Part shown: positions 1 through 11,537 of the stretch, piece by piece | Position numbering within the stretch: position 1 is the first letter of the stretch | Layout: every line of letters starts with the position of its first letter | NCBI RefSeq assembly: GCF_002994745.2 | Contig: NC_037091.1 | Location: forward strand, 39,678,112 to 39,742,111 | Length of the DNA: 64,000 bases | Direction: 5' to 3' | Source: Rosa chinensis | Taxonomy: Eukaryota > Streptophyta > Magnoliopsida > Rosales > Rosaceae | Made by a program: the position numbers and the translations under genes | Notes under the pieces: generated by a model | Seen by the model: only the letters and a program-made list of their open reading frames with translations | Databases searched by the model: none | Told to the model about the DNA's origin: nothing

Positions 1-419
1 ATGCTTGGACGGAGTTTTGAAGAAGAAAGTGGGTAAAGTTGGAGCCTTTAGTACCCAAAAGTTTCAATCTTTCGTCTGTTGTTTTGAATTTCAGTTTTGG
101 AGATGGCTTTGGTGTTTTCCTTTGCGGTTTTCATCTGAAGGAGTGAACAAGTACGTTGGCTTATTCCTTTTCTGGGTTTCGTTCTGGTAATTTATTGTTG
201 ATGGAATGTGGGTTTGCTTAGGGTTCACTGTTCAGAGTTAAGAGTGGCCGGGAAATCTTGGGTCTTTGTGTTTCTGGGTTAGGTTTAGGGATGTGAATTT
301 TGGGTTTGGTCGGTGCCTGTGTTTTGGCTCCTAACTAGTGCCGATTGGATTGTAAAATTTTATCGTGGGGTGGGTCGGTGAAGGCCATAGGGAGGAGTCA
401 ATTGACTTACTTTGAGTGT

Positions 420-2402
420 CGTTCATAGCATGGAGTGTGACCATCGTGGCCGTGGCAGGTGAGAGGGCTCTGCTTGTAGTGGTGATGGCGAGGGTTCTTC
501 TCGCGGCGGCCCGAATGGTGTTGAACCACTAACGGAAGTTGTGGATTCCGAGGTTCCAGGGGAGGAGTTTGAGCTGTTGGAGATTCCCCAATCGCCGTGC
601 GGTCGATTGTGCGTTGCTCCTAATATGTCTATTGATCAGCTGGGGCCAAGCATAACGAAGGAGCAAATTGACGATATGAGGGTGACTTGGAGCATCTCGG
701 ATAATGTGTTATTGAGTCCCTTGAGGGGTAACGAATTGTTCAGTCATCTCGAGCTGGGTTAGGCGTGCTTCCACGAGTACTAGCTAAAGCACGGGCTATC
801 GTTTCCGATACTGGAGGAAATGCAATATCTGCTATCTTGCCTTAATATTTCCATGGAGCGGCTATCGCCCAACGCGTTGAGGCAGATGATGGGGTTCTTA
901 GTTCTGTGGAAGCTTAGTAAGCAGCAGTGCCCGAGTATCAATGAGTTTAGCTCTATGTTCAAAATGTAGTATTCCACGAAGACCGTCGATAGCGAGTGCG
1001 TGAACTTCAGGTCACGTGGGGGCCAAATCATTAACGATTTGTCGTCCAACATTTACACTCAATAGAGGGGGAGACCCTGTCTCGTTGCTGATCTTTGGCA
1101 GAACTCCGATATGGTGCATTGGGCTCCTGTCGGTTTCAGCCCATTTGTGAGTATTGTTATCGCGTTTTTAGTGTACTTGTTTTACTAGTGCTAACAGTGT
1201 TGCTAATGGCGGGGTTCTTTGTATCGTAGTGAGGCAAGATACCAGTCTGACCCTGCTAGAGCGAAAGTATATTATGAGGGCTCTGGGCAAGTTCCTGAAG
1301 GGGAAGAGGTGGTTTTATCGCCTGTGTAGACTAGCGATATACGAGACATTTGAGTTAGGAAGGCTCCCCAGTGAGGGGTTGCTTTCATTTTTTTGTTGTA
1401 TCGTTTTCATTTGCCCTAGTGTGGCTCATTTGCTGATATGGTTCATCACCTCTTTTTTTTTTTTTTTTTTTTTTTAAGTCAACATGCCCAGCGAGTCTAC
1501 CACCAAGAGTGATGCCCCTTATGCTGAAGTGAATATTGATGCCATCATAGAAGAGTTATTGCAAGACTCGGAAGTGGTAAGGCATTGCAATGTGGATTTG
1601 GCGAACAAGAGAGTATAAGAGACCGAGCATCGGGTAAGCATGCAATTGCCAGATGATGGATACCAGAGGTTTCCCGATGTGCTGGAGTATCTTAATAGTC
1701 GGGCCGTGAATGCTAAAGTGCCAGTTGGTGCTGATGAGGGTGTCGTACGAGGGCAGCATAACTAGCTGGGGGAGGCTAGGTCTCGCTCCCGGGATGCAGC
1801 CGCTAAGACAATGCAGTGCTCAGAGAAGTCAGCGGGCGAGTCGAGGCAGCATTCTCTGGCTCCAGTGAGGCGAGAGGGGCAGTCCCCTCGAGTTCTGAGG
1901 GAGGCGGTGCATGCGGTGGAAGTTCTGATAGGGGGAAGTGTGCTTGCTAATGTCCGATTTGAGGGGCATTCCCCCGGTACTCGTGTGGAGGGAGGCGACC
2001 TCGATATCGAGCAGAGTGCTCGAGATGCTGCGGGGCAGCAAGCACCATCCCTGGAGGTGGAAATTTCTGTGGAGGAGTTATGTGAAGAAGTGGAGCGTCG
2101 TCAGAGCGATACCAGCGCCAGGGTTCGCCTGGTCGAGGACGTGGTTTTGGAGAAGCTTGAGGGTGTGTTTGGTGCCGATGTCAAGGGCCCGGAATAACTA
2201 GAAGTCATTGTCGTTGATAGTGGGAGGCGGAGGTGACGAGCCAAGTTGCTGTTGTCTCGATGGCGGCGGCCGAGGCTGGTGGTACGCAGTGAGGCCCTGG
2301 AGAGGGTGGACATGATAAAGATATCCAGGTGACCGAGGTAGAGGCCTCTGTGCAGCCGGGCTAGGGGGAGGAAGCCCAAGGCACTTGCGCTCATACTGAC
2401 GG
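420..2402 (+). pseudogene. Antisense ORF of a Tat-type Ty3/gypsy element, N-terminal part
   Basis: Decayed coding sequence in several plus-strand frames. Residues encoded at 541-762 (DSEVPGEEFELLEIPQSP and on) lead into a stretch at about 815-1150 (ISMERLSPNALRQMMGFLVL, later RGGQIIND and WAPVGFSPF) that resembles the putative gypsy-type transposon domain (Transposase_28). Further exon-like pieces lie at 1229-1330 (RQDTSLTLLERKYIMRALGK) and 1483-2200, the last acidic and Glu/Ser rich. Stops and frame changes show it is dead. In Tat-lineage elements such an extra ORF is known to lie between pol and the 3' LTR on the opposite strand, which fits the minus-strand pol at 19700-25890. The ORF continues at 3560-3742, 6564-6610 and 17037-18190, beyond three insertions. 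The family call rests on motif memory and is moderate. Confidence 0.55.
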
Positions 2403-2626
2403 TAGGGGTGTGCAAAACACCGTACAAACTGGCCAAACCAGTCGAAACCGACCTGTAAATATGGTTTGGTTACAGTTTTTTAGCATTAAAATATGAAAGC
2501 CGGTTTAATGCCAAACCAAACCGTTTATGAATTGGCTTGGTTTGGTTTTTCTTTTACTTAAACCGCGAAATCCGAACCGACCGATATGTATTAAATATAA
2601 TAGGAAAAAAAATTAAAATTATATAC

Positions 2627-2682
<56 letters not shown>

Positions 2683-3074
2683 TCCTATCCAGAGTGAGGC
2701 ATCGCTTTGAAATTTCAGAGCGAGGTTAGGGTTTAGGGTCACTTTTCGGTCGCATATCCACATCTCAACCGTTCAGTTTCTAGGTACTAATGTATAGATC
2801 ATCTTTGCAAAATTTCAGCCAAATTGATGGTCGTTAAGGCATTGATAACTCCCTTAAAGCTAGTACGGTTCAGGTTGGACAGATTCAGTTCGTCCATTGG
2901 TTTAAGCGAGTTAGATACCTTAAAGACCATCAATTTCGTTGAAATTTTGTAGAGATGATCTATACATTAGTACCTAAAAACTGAACGGTTGAGATGTGGA
3001 TATGCGACCGAAAAGTGACCCTAAACCCTAACCTCGCTCTAAAATTTCAAAGCGATGCCTCGCTCTAGATAAGA

Positions 3075-3117
<43 letters not shown>

Positions 3118-3559
3118 GGGTAGTCATTATAAGTAAGTTCTAAATCTCCAATTATAATTTGATTTTCAAAATGATATACTACCATATTGAATCCTAGACC
3201 CAAAGGCTTAAAACCCAAATAAGTGAATCATTTTGAAACTTTTTTTTTTTTTGACAAAATTTTGAAACTATTTTGGATTTTGTTCTTTGAATATTAGTTT
3301 TGGATTTTGATTATTAAATTTTTATTATTGAGATTGAGTTTTAGTATTTTACTATGAGTTTTTCGTAAACAAAACGTTAATGCTATATAGGTTAAATCCG
3401 CTTTACCGACCGAACCAAACCATCTTTAAATGAATTGGATTGGTATTAAGCTTATTTTTTTCGATGATCGGTTGTCCAAAATGCTAAACCGCTTACTTTG
3501 GCATAGAGACGGTTTGGAGTCAAACCGATCCGATCCGATCCAATCCACGTGCAGCCCTA
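2403..3559. mobile_element. hAT-like non-autonomous element
   Basis: The left end reads TAGGGGTGTGCA and the right end reads TGCAGCCCTA, an imperfect terminal inverted repeat of the kind common in plant hAT elements. The subterminal DNA is full of AAACCG/CGGTTT motifs on both sides. Eight bases before and around the ends (ACTGACGG at 2395 and CCTAACGG at 3556) look like an imperfect target duplication, though the right copy overlaps the terminus. No transposase is encoded. It interrupts the plus-strand antisense ORF and contains a foldback MITE at 2681-3078. Confidence 0.55.
2681..3078. mobile_element. Foldback MITE flanked by TA microsatellites
   Basis: Two arms of about 150 bp (2681-2840 and 2915-3078) are near-perfect inverted copies, including the blocks GAGGCATCGCTTTGAAATTT and GTCACTTTTCGGTCGCATAT. 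The element sits between a (TA)n tract at about 2629-2680 and another at about 3079-3112, as if it inserts into or carries TA repeats. A diverged relative with the same core occurs at 51279-52744. No coding capacity. Confidence 0.8.
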
Positions 3560-3742
3560 ACGGACGACGCTGGGTTGAAGAAGAGAACTACCTCACAGCT
3601 CCGTCTCGAGAGTCCCCTTGTGCATGTGAGTATCGATACTCATGGGGGAAAGAGATCCCTAGTTGAGGAGGTGGCACGTTCACGGTGTGAGAGTGAGGGT
3701 TCTTGCCACTCTCGAGACGAGGTTGTCGGAGGGCTCTCGCGG
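3560..3742 (+). pseudogene. Antisense ORF of the Tat-type element, second fragment
   Basis: A short GC-richer stretch with open frame (LVHVSIDTHGGKRSLVEEVA) trapped between the hAT-like element and the solo LTR. Its composition matches the antisense ORF on either side of the insertions, so I read it as the continuation of that gene. No domain can be named from it alone. Confidence 0.4.
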
Positions 3743-4065
3743 TATAACGTCCAGAATCTAAATTCACCGGTTTACTAGTCATTTGGACAGTAAACGACAA
3801 TTTGTTTTACCTTTACTTTTTTTTCGGTAGCTTTAGTGGCCCTAAATTGTTGACCTTTCGTTCGGGTCAAAATTTGAGAAAGTTTTCTTCATGAAAGTTG
3901 TAGAGGACGTTAAACCGAGCGCGTGCATATGTGGTACGTAAAAATCGGAGTTCGTACGTGAAAGTTATAAGCGAAAGATTAAAGTTACTGTTTACGGTTA
4001 CTGTTCATGGTAACTTTCTATATATATGGAAAGTTACTGTGGTAGGTTTCCATTTTCGGAAACCT

Positions 4066-4066
<1 letters not shown>

Positions 4067-4106
<40 letters not shown>
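4067..4106 (+). repeat. Homopolymer of 40 consecutive C
   Basis: An uninterrupted run of 40 C residues just downstream of the TATA-like stretch of the solo LTR. Related LTRs in this window have no such run at the matching place. It produces artificial polyproline frames that are not genes. It could form G-quadruplex or i-motif structures, or be a sequencing or assembly artefact. Confidence 0.95.
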
Positions 4107-4107
<1 letters not shown>

Positions 4108-5704
4108 AGATTTTCTCTCTATTTCCTCTTTCTCCCCCCGTCGGCCCTCTTCCCTTTCTCCTTAGATTTGCCGTCGTCCAGCCATCAATCGGCGAGACCC
4201 TGGTGGCTGCCGACTCGCCTCCTCCTTCTCTACATGCTGGTGGTCATGGGTTGTCACGATTTGAAGCTTGGAAGTTTACTGTAGCAGTTGACGTTTTCCG
4301 GCAATTTCCGGCGATTTCAGCCATTTCCGGCCACCAAACCACTGTCGAAGGCGCGGTTTTTGCCAAGGATCGTTTTGCCCCTAGCCTTGAGCCACGATTT
4401 GCAGTGTAGAAGGAGAATAAGGGAGAACCCGATTCTAGGGTTCTTGGGTTTTCTGGGCTTGTGTTCAACGGCCAAATTGGAGCTCTTCCAGGTAAAATTG
4501 GAACTTGTTGTAGTTGAGAAAGAGGTTGGGTTTGTTGAGTAGATGGTGCTGCCAAATTTTGGTGGCCATCGGAGGTGGTTGCCGGTGGCGCGTGGGGCCC
4601 ACGCGCTGCCACTGTGGGGGCGCGTGGAAGCGTGTAAGGTAGTGTTTTAATTTCAGTTTTTAGCCCATTAAATCCTATAAATTGTGTAGAGCTTGTATGT
4701 GAAGTTTGGTAATTTTTGGAGAAACTTGGAATTAATTATGAATTTTGAAGTTTAGAGTTTCGATTATCGAATTACGAGAATCCGACCATCGGATATCTCT
4801 CGGTTCTGACTTGGAACCTTTAAGATAATGAATTAGTATTAGAGATAAAATTTGGGTTGAATCCGAGAACAAGTGGAGAGTTGATTGGTGAGGGTTTGAT
4901 TATGGGATTCGTATTAAATTGTCGAATTATCGCTTACGGAATATAATCGTGTACAGGGCGACGTACCGAGCTCTGGCTCGATGAAGGAACTCGTATACGT
5001 GATCGTCGAAATAGTACTGTGAGTGGACTTTTGTTTTTAAGTAAATGATGCATGCATTTATTCCTTGATTATGCTCTAATTATTTATCATTTTACATTTC
5101 GAGCATGTGATTTGATTTCGGAGATTGATTTCGTTTTATCTCATATAATTACTTTCAATAATGATTCGTTTCTGAAGTTGCTTATGATTTATAATTTTAT
5201 TTGATGAATTATTTATTTCCGAGGTGATTTCCGGAATTATACCCTTAATTATAATCTATTTCGATTTGAGACTTTTAAAGGATTTTCGAAATGGGATTTC
5301 GATGGAGTTATATTCCTTATTTATTTATCGACTTCGGTTTTGGCATTGGGAATGCCTTGATGATGATTTTGAAATTGGTTTTGTTTCGGTTTACGGAAAA
5401 CATGCTTATTATTATTTTCTTCCTATTTATTTGAATTTGAGATTATCTTGGCGTGTGGGATACGTCATTGGAAATTCTTTTACGAGAGATGGGGAAGCCT
5501 TATGTATTTATGGATTTACTGGGTTTTCGGATTTCTGTTGCCATACTTTGGGTGACTATTATCATTGCTAGCATTGATCTTCCGCCTTTGTGGCGAGGTG
5601 ATGGGATCACCGAAGCCCTCCGCCTTTGTGTGGTTACTGTCTCTGTGACAGTAATTCTCAAGCCCAGTATCCTATCGCTACACATAGTGGCGTAAGGGTA
5701 TATT

Positions 5705-6003
5705 ACGGGAGTACTTTAGCCTAGGAGGCTATCACCTGAGCCTGGGAGGCTCACTCGTATGGCTATCATCTTCCCCTACTCATTATATTCTTGACTAGCG
5801 GGGCTAGTCCGATTTTCCGTTTAACCAGCAGGGCTGGTCTTATTTCTTGAGTATCAGAGTTTCAATCTTTTCTTATCGTTGCTTGACTAGCGGGGCTAGT
5901 CCGATTTTCACTATAGCTAATGGGGCTAGTCTTATCTTCTTGAGAAATGAGATTTCAGTTTTACGATATTTCTTTTCGAATGTTGTGACTAGCGAGGCTA
6001 GTC
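5705..6003. repeat. Cluster of short hairpins in the solo LTR
   Basis: At least five short palindromes occur in 300 bp: around 5719 (TAGCC..GGCTA), around 5739 (GAGCC..GGCTC), 5793-5809 (GACTAGCGGGGCTAGTC), 5824-5838 (ACCAGC..GCTGGT), 5884-5900 and 5987-6003. They are degenerate copies of a TAGC-loop-GCTA unit. Confidence 0.8.
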
Positions 6004-6563
6004 AGTTTATCGTTTGAACTCCTCAGATTTAAAGCTAATTGTGTTTTCTAATTGTTGCATGCATCGGTTTTTAATGAAATAAATGTGGGAAAGTATGAAT
6101 TTCTTTTCCTTTAAAATTGTATATTTTTGTCCACTCACGCTAACGTTTTTCGTCTACTTTCCCCTGGGCCCTTCGGTTTCAAATGCCTAGTTTGCAGGCA
6201 AAATTAGTTGAGGTCGGGCGTACATGGAGTTGAGGCATAGTCAACTGCACGGCTTCCGCGTTTGCCTTTGAATTAGGTTTTCCTTATTTACCTTTCTATT
6301 ATAATTGCTCTGATTACCTGTGGGATTAATGTTATTCAAGTTGTGTTTTGTGTTATGTGAATTGGACGATGTTGTGATTTGGGGAGCAGGGTGGCTCCAG
6401 GAGAATAAGGATGAATGACTTAGAAGTGTAAATTTCCTTTCTACAGGTTTTGGGTAGTCCATTTTAGGGGAAGTTCTGCCAAATTTTTGGAAGAATTTCT
6501 TCTAAGGTGGGCCCCGCAGGGCCACCTCGGATTTCAAGGTGAAATCTGGGTCGGGTCCTGTCA

Positions 6564-6610
6564 CGCGGACTCTGGGTGAGATGGCATTGCCCATGGTGCG
6601 ATTATGCATA
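6564..6610 (+). pseudogene. Antisense ORF of the Tat-type element, third fragment
   Basis: These 47 bases lie between the right CGCGG duplication of the solo LTR and the left end of CACTA-1. They are host-element sequence trapped between two insertions. They are too short to assign by themselves. Confidence 0.4.
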
Positions 6611-6953
6611 CACTACACCAAAAAATGCATCACACGACGGTGAAAAAACGTCGTCTGATTTGAAGACTCACCGTCGTCTATCTCGATGTTGTCTGATGAA
6701 AAATTAGATGACGGTGAATTCACCGTTGTATGATACAAAATCAGTCGACGTATTTTTATTAACACCGTTGTCCAACAACTCGACAGATGCCGGACGCACC
6801 CATGCGCAGTACTTGTGCGCAGCAGTTCACACAACAGAATTTGCTTTTAAGCCGTTGTGGGTTGAATTTTCATACAACGGTTTTGTAGTTTAGCTGTTGT
6901 GTGATTAAAAGTAAGACAACTGTGTTCTAGTATTTTCTGTTGTATGAGCTTAA

Positions 6954-7125
6954 AACTAGACGACGTTACTAATTGAAATCCATTGTGTGATAGCTATGAA
7001 TGAGTTAAACTAGACGACGTTACTTATTGAAATTCATTGTGTGATAGCTATGAATGAGTTAAACTAGACGACGTTACTTATTAAAATCCATTGTGTGATA
7101 GCTATAAATGCGTTGTGTGAATACT
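6954..7125 (+). repeat. Subterminal tandem repeat of CACTA-1, 3 x about 56 bp
   Basis: Three consecutive copies begin near 6954, 7011 and 7067, each with CTAGACGACGTTACT followed by CCATTGTGTGATAGC. They lie inside the left subterminal zone, where CACTA transposases bind repeated short motifs, so they are probably an amplified binding unit. Confidence 0.8.
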
Positions 7126-7519
7126 CAGAATTTTTTTGTTCAGACAACGTTGGTTGACATTTCTGAAAATCTGTTGTATGATTGCTACAAACATCCATTC
7201 CCTGAATTGATTTGTGCTTTAATTTGGTCCATTTTACCCAATGAACTCTGAATATATCTATCAAGCAATCCATCATAATATCTAACATTCTGTACATAGA
7301 ACTGCAAAAGGCAGTATTTCCCAAACAAAGTTGTCCAAATTTCAAGCCAACAATAAAAGAAGAATAGCATTCTAGTGCATGCCCATCTACTTGGGACATC
7401 AAAAGCTAGCTGATACACATTGTTCCAAAACATGCACTCCATCTAATGCATGAAAATGTACCAGCAGAGAAGCACAAAAAAGATGCTTTCCTTCTGCAAA
7501 AACCTACTTCATGGCCTGC

Positions 7520-10500
7520 CTACACATAGCTCTTCACAACAAACTTCGCCCACTCATTTCGTATCTCATCAATAGCTGCTTGCGTATATTGGCTATTGCC
7601 TCTCCTCTCCCACTGAAAATCAATTTATTGTATCAGTTTGTTGAATGGTTCGTTGACATAACAAAGTTATACGAAACTGAGTTTAGTGACTACACTAATA
7701 GCTACTTTGTACCTTGGTAGAAAACAATGATAAGTCCTTATCCTCAATGATATCCCTCATGTATCTCATCACGAAGTACCCGCACTCCTTGTTGCTAGGT
7801 TGGGGAGGAATGCCCTAAAAACATATGATAATTAAACAAGTCAAAACAATTGAATCAAATTCTATTTTCTCAAGAAACATAAATACTTGGGTGAAACTTA
7901 CAGCCAAATTTATCCATTTTGTAGAACTCCGAGCACCTTTCCTGTTCATTGCAACATTATACATACCTATTGCACTACACCAAAACAAGAATATGAAGTT
8001 GTGAGACATTTCCGGTAGGATGTAACAACCTACTTTAAATAGATTTCATTAATCTTAATATGTATTAGGAAGACATGTGACTCACGTTTCCACAATAGAC
8101 ATCCAATCTCCAGTGGGTAAGCGTCTTTTCAGTGGATCCATAAAATAGGCAGTACCTTCGTCCGGATGAATAATTGTCAAGATCCAGTGATCACTACATG
8201 CATGCATACAAAATGATCATCCTTGAAAGAATTAAAATTATATATGGTCAACAGGACTAAAATTAATTGCTAACAGAATATATAAAAAAAGAAAACCAAT
8301 TGGATTTACCCTGAATTAAACGTCAACATGAACATCTGCCCTGGTTTAGCAGTTACAAGTCTATCTTTGATATGTTGGGCCCTAGCAGTTCCATTCCCAC
8401 ACCCTACTGCACCTATATGTGAAGGATCAACAAATGCAACCATGTCCACCATTTTATATGTGACTAATTTCTCATAGAGGTACCTAACAAGCATTTACAC
8501 CAAGTCATTAACTTCCAGCAACTATACTTGTTATGAAGGCATTAGGAAGAATTCATAAAAAACATATCTTTCATTCATACCTCTGGTACACAGAAATGCA
8601 ATTTCCAGTGACTTCCCTCATGCTTGCAAGTCGTCGAACATCTGATCCTATTATGAAGCTCTTGCGAGAATATCCAAAGACTTCAGGTTCCATGTAAAAG
8701 GAGATGGTACGCCCTCCTTTGAATTTATCCTCACCCCACATACATAGCATCTTCAATGAATCTGGTAATGTAGGTGCCATTGACGCCAAGCTAAACTGAA
8801 ACTCCGAGTCTTCTTCCTCTATATATCTCCTTTTCCTCTTCCTCTCAACATTTTCCTTGACAGGTTTCTAGATCCAGAAAAATAATGTATATTAGTTATC
8901 TATAATGACGCCTATCTAAACTAGATCGAAGAACGTAGACAATGTAGGTTACCTTCACATGTGACATTATGATTAGGTATGTAGGCCATGCTACCCAACT
9001 CCCCATAGCCTGCTTAACAGATTCAATTTCATCTTTCACAGGAAATGGGATCTTTGCATTCTCCTCAACTACAGCATATACCGAAACACGCATATTACCA
9101 TTGCCCAGTGGAGCACCATGAACTGTACTAGAAGGATCATCACCCTCCATGACAGTGGCATAAGCAACAATGTGGTCAATGGAACCTATTGCCAACTTGC
9201 AGTCAATCTCAGCTTTTTTTGTCTGACAAATCACAAAGAACAATTGTTAATAAACAAGTGCACATGTACACACGCCCACATATACAAATACATAATCATA
9301 CTAATTGTATCATTATTGATGTAACCTGTGGTTTCTACTTACTTTTAGGGGTTCATGCAATGTCAAATCCACATATTCTGCCCCCTCCTCTTGGTCTGGA
9401 TCCTTTATATCAATTGGTACAACATTTTCTTCCACATTCTCATCCAGATTCGGACGCAATGCCGCATCTTTCTCAACTACTTTGGGGCAGGTGGGATGTA
9501 TCTTCTTCACCACTTTGTTGGAACCCTTCTTTGTACGCAAAACCTTTTTTTCAATCACTTCCAAAGCCTCCAAAACTCTTGTTCCTTCCACAGATTTCAT
9601 GCCTTCTTCAGCTTCGAAGGAAATTTTTGCTTGTTGTTGAGCAATCTCATCGGCTGTGCGTGAACAGCTTCCTTGGCCAGAAACATATCCATGAGTAACA
9701 GTACCATTCCCATCTCTTTCTTTTCCATTTACCTTTGCCTCAAGTTCTGCAAATTTTGCAGACCAAAAAGCTCGCTCTTCAGCAATAATTTTTTCCTTTG
9801 CCTCCTCCATTATCTTTTCCCTTGCCTTATCTACTATCTTCTCTCTCTCCTCTGCTAGTATTTTCTGCACACTAACTCTAACAGTTGCTTCTAGGCTCTC
9901 CTTTCTCCGTTTAGGGAGGTGGAAGTAAGCATTGGGATTGATGTAACCACCCACTCCACGCACTCGACCCGCATGCTCAGGAGTCCCCAATGCTAAGGTC
10001 AAGACATCATTAGTTCCGCTTGTGCTCAGTTCGCCATCAGCAACCTTTTTCTTCAAGCTTGCCTAATTAAAAAAGTTATAATATAATTAGCAATTCATCC
10101 ATCGCAAACCTAATAGCAGCTTTTCACAGTTTTATTTTTGGGACTTACTATTTTTTCAGCAGTCTCTTTTGTGTTGTCATCCTTGAAAAGACCGTCCTTG
10201 GTTTGTCGTCCTCTGACCCATAAAGTGGCCCTATCGATTTCTTCCTCATCCAACTCTTCAGCCTGCAAAGTGTAACATTTAATGACCATGGACCAGCAAT
10301 GGGAAAAACTTAAAAATAAAAGGTTAGAAAAGAGTGTACACTAACCAACTCTGCCTCCAATCCAGCATATCCCTTACGGGACATTCTATGAGGATATTTA
10401 TTCCTTCGGCAAATCTCTTGCTGAACATTACGCTTTTCCTGCAAAAGTAGGGCATTCAGTTACACTAGTGCTGTTTCATATCAATCCAAGGTAGACTGTG

Positions 10501-11238
10501 ACTAGTACTAAGTGAGTAGTGGTTAACAAGTGCATTTCATACCAAGAATGCCGCTGTTGTCCGCTGTTGGACAAATAGAGTCCAATGATCTGGCTGAATG
10601 AAAGGATAATCATCTGGGGGATATTTCAAGGCTTCGGGGTCATTCAAAAACGGAATAATGTAGTTTGAAGTGAGTCTAGACTTGAATTCTCTCCACTTTG
10701 TTGCCGCAGATTCCAAAACCATTTTCTTGTTTTCAGGACCAAGTAAAAATAGAACCTGACACATTTCAACATGAATGCCTCAATAATAATGTTCATATAC
10801 TAAACAAAAATTATTATAATGTAGGACCAAGTATACCTGAACACGTTGCCAGATTTTGTTCTTCTCCTCGTCAGTTGCCTTTTTCCAGTTTTCCCGTATT
10901 ATCGGTACCTTCCTACGGGCCAATACACCAATGTAGGACTGCATCTCCTTAGCCACCTTCCCACATGGAGTGTCTTTTCTGTTAAACCGAACAGTTTTCT
11001 TCTGTCTTGCACTCTTACGCCTTGAAATACATGACATAGTCACCGCATGGCGCTTAAGCAGCTTTAGACCCCCGGTTGGTTCATGCTCTTTTCTTTTAGA
11101 CTTCTGCTTTTTTGAATGAGAACCAGCAGAAACTGATGTTTCCGTTGAGCACTTTGTAGACTTTGTCTTCTTAGGCTTCAATCCCTTGGACTTCGACTTT
11201 TCCTTCTTTGATACACTTGTAGATTGTGATGCCGCCAT
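7520..11238 (-). CDS. CACTA-1 second gene: Ptta/En/Spm transposase domain fused to ULP1/C48-type protease
   Basis: A multi-exon minus-strand gene. Exon 1 (11238-10837; ATG MAASQS) has a Lys/Ser-rich basic region, then VAKEMQSYIGVLARRKVPII, typical of plant Ptta/En/Spm proteins. Exon 2 (10755-10543) holds KWREFKSRLTSNYIIPFL and a DHWTLFV stretch. Small exons follow near 10440-10350 and 10265-10150. A Glu/Lys-rich coiled-coil exon lies at about 10056-9345, then exons at about 9222-8955, 8870-8584 and 8480-8310. The C-terminal exons carry a ULP1-like fold: DHWILTIIHP (His, about 8190), FMDPLKRR (Asp), PPQPSNKECGYFVMRYM (Gln and Cys, about 7810-7755). The stop is TAG at 7520-7522. Junctions I checked are GT/AG (CAG|GTATAC after exon 1). 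Exon ends further down are approximate. The protein probably binds subterminal repeats and may cleave SUMO-like conjugates; that role is inferred. Confidence 0.8.
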
Positions 11239-11537
11239 TATCTATACAAATATAAGTCACATTAGTGAACATATGTCAAAGAAAGAACATCAAGTAGAAG
11301 GTTAACAACAGTACAGAAATATTAGACCAATATATATAGCTAAATGATAAATGACAAGCCAATATTCAGCGATCTTCCTAAGTACAGAAATAGAGAAATA
11401 TTATACCAAACCATCAACACGCATTAACAACAGTAGAACATCAGTTTGCTTCAAATGAGTTACAAATACACACTTAAACAGATTTATATGAAACCATCAC
11501 AACAATGGCAAGCGAAATCAATACAAAAAGGTACAAT

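Larger units (their letters stand above)
3743..6563 (+). mobile_element. Solo LTR, 2.8 kb, with 5-bp duplication CGCGG
   Basis: The block is bounded by CGCGG at 3738-3742 and again at 6564-6568, the 5-bp duplication expected of an LTR retrotransposon. It ends in TCCTGTCA; the start is TATAACGTCC, where TG would be expected. Near 3870-4030 it has a conserved block (TTCATGAAAGTTGTAGAG, then CGGAGTTCGTA) and a TATA-like stretch, shared with the LTR-type elements at 21061-23529, 46983-47690 and 55504-58158. No second LTR, primer site or coding region lies nearby, so recombination has left a solo LTR. It holds a 40-base C run at 4067-4106 and a cluster of small hairpins at about 5705-6003. The open frames inside it are not genes. 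Confidence 0.8.

Noticed and set aside
2631..2763. Minus-strand frame rich in Tyr-Ile
   Set aside because: It is a translation of a (TA)n microsatellite and MITE arm, not a gene. The same holds for 33103-33145 and 42221-42272.
3931..4409. Two plus-strand frames with long polyproline
   Set aside because: They read through the 40-base C run in a solo LTR; no start context or family support.
9189..9858. Long plus-strand frames
   Set aside because: They are shadows of the coiled-coil exon of the minus-strand Ptta/ULP1 gene.
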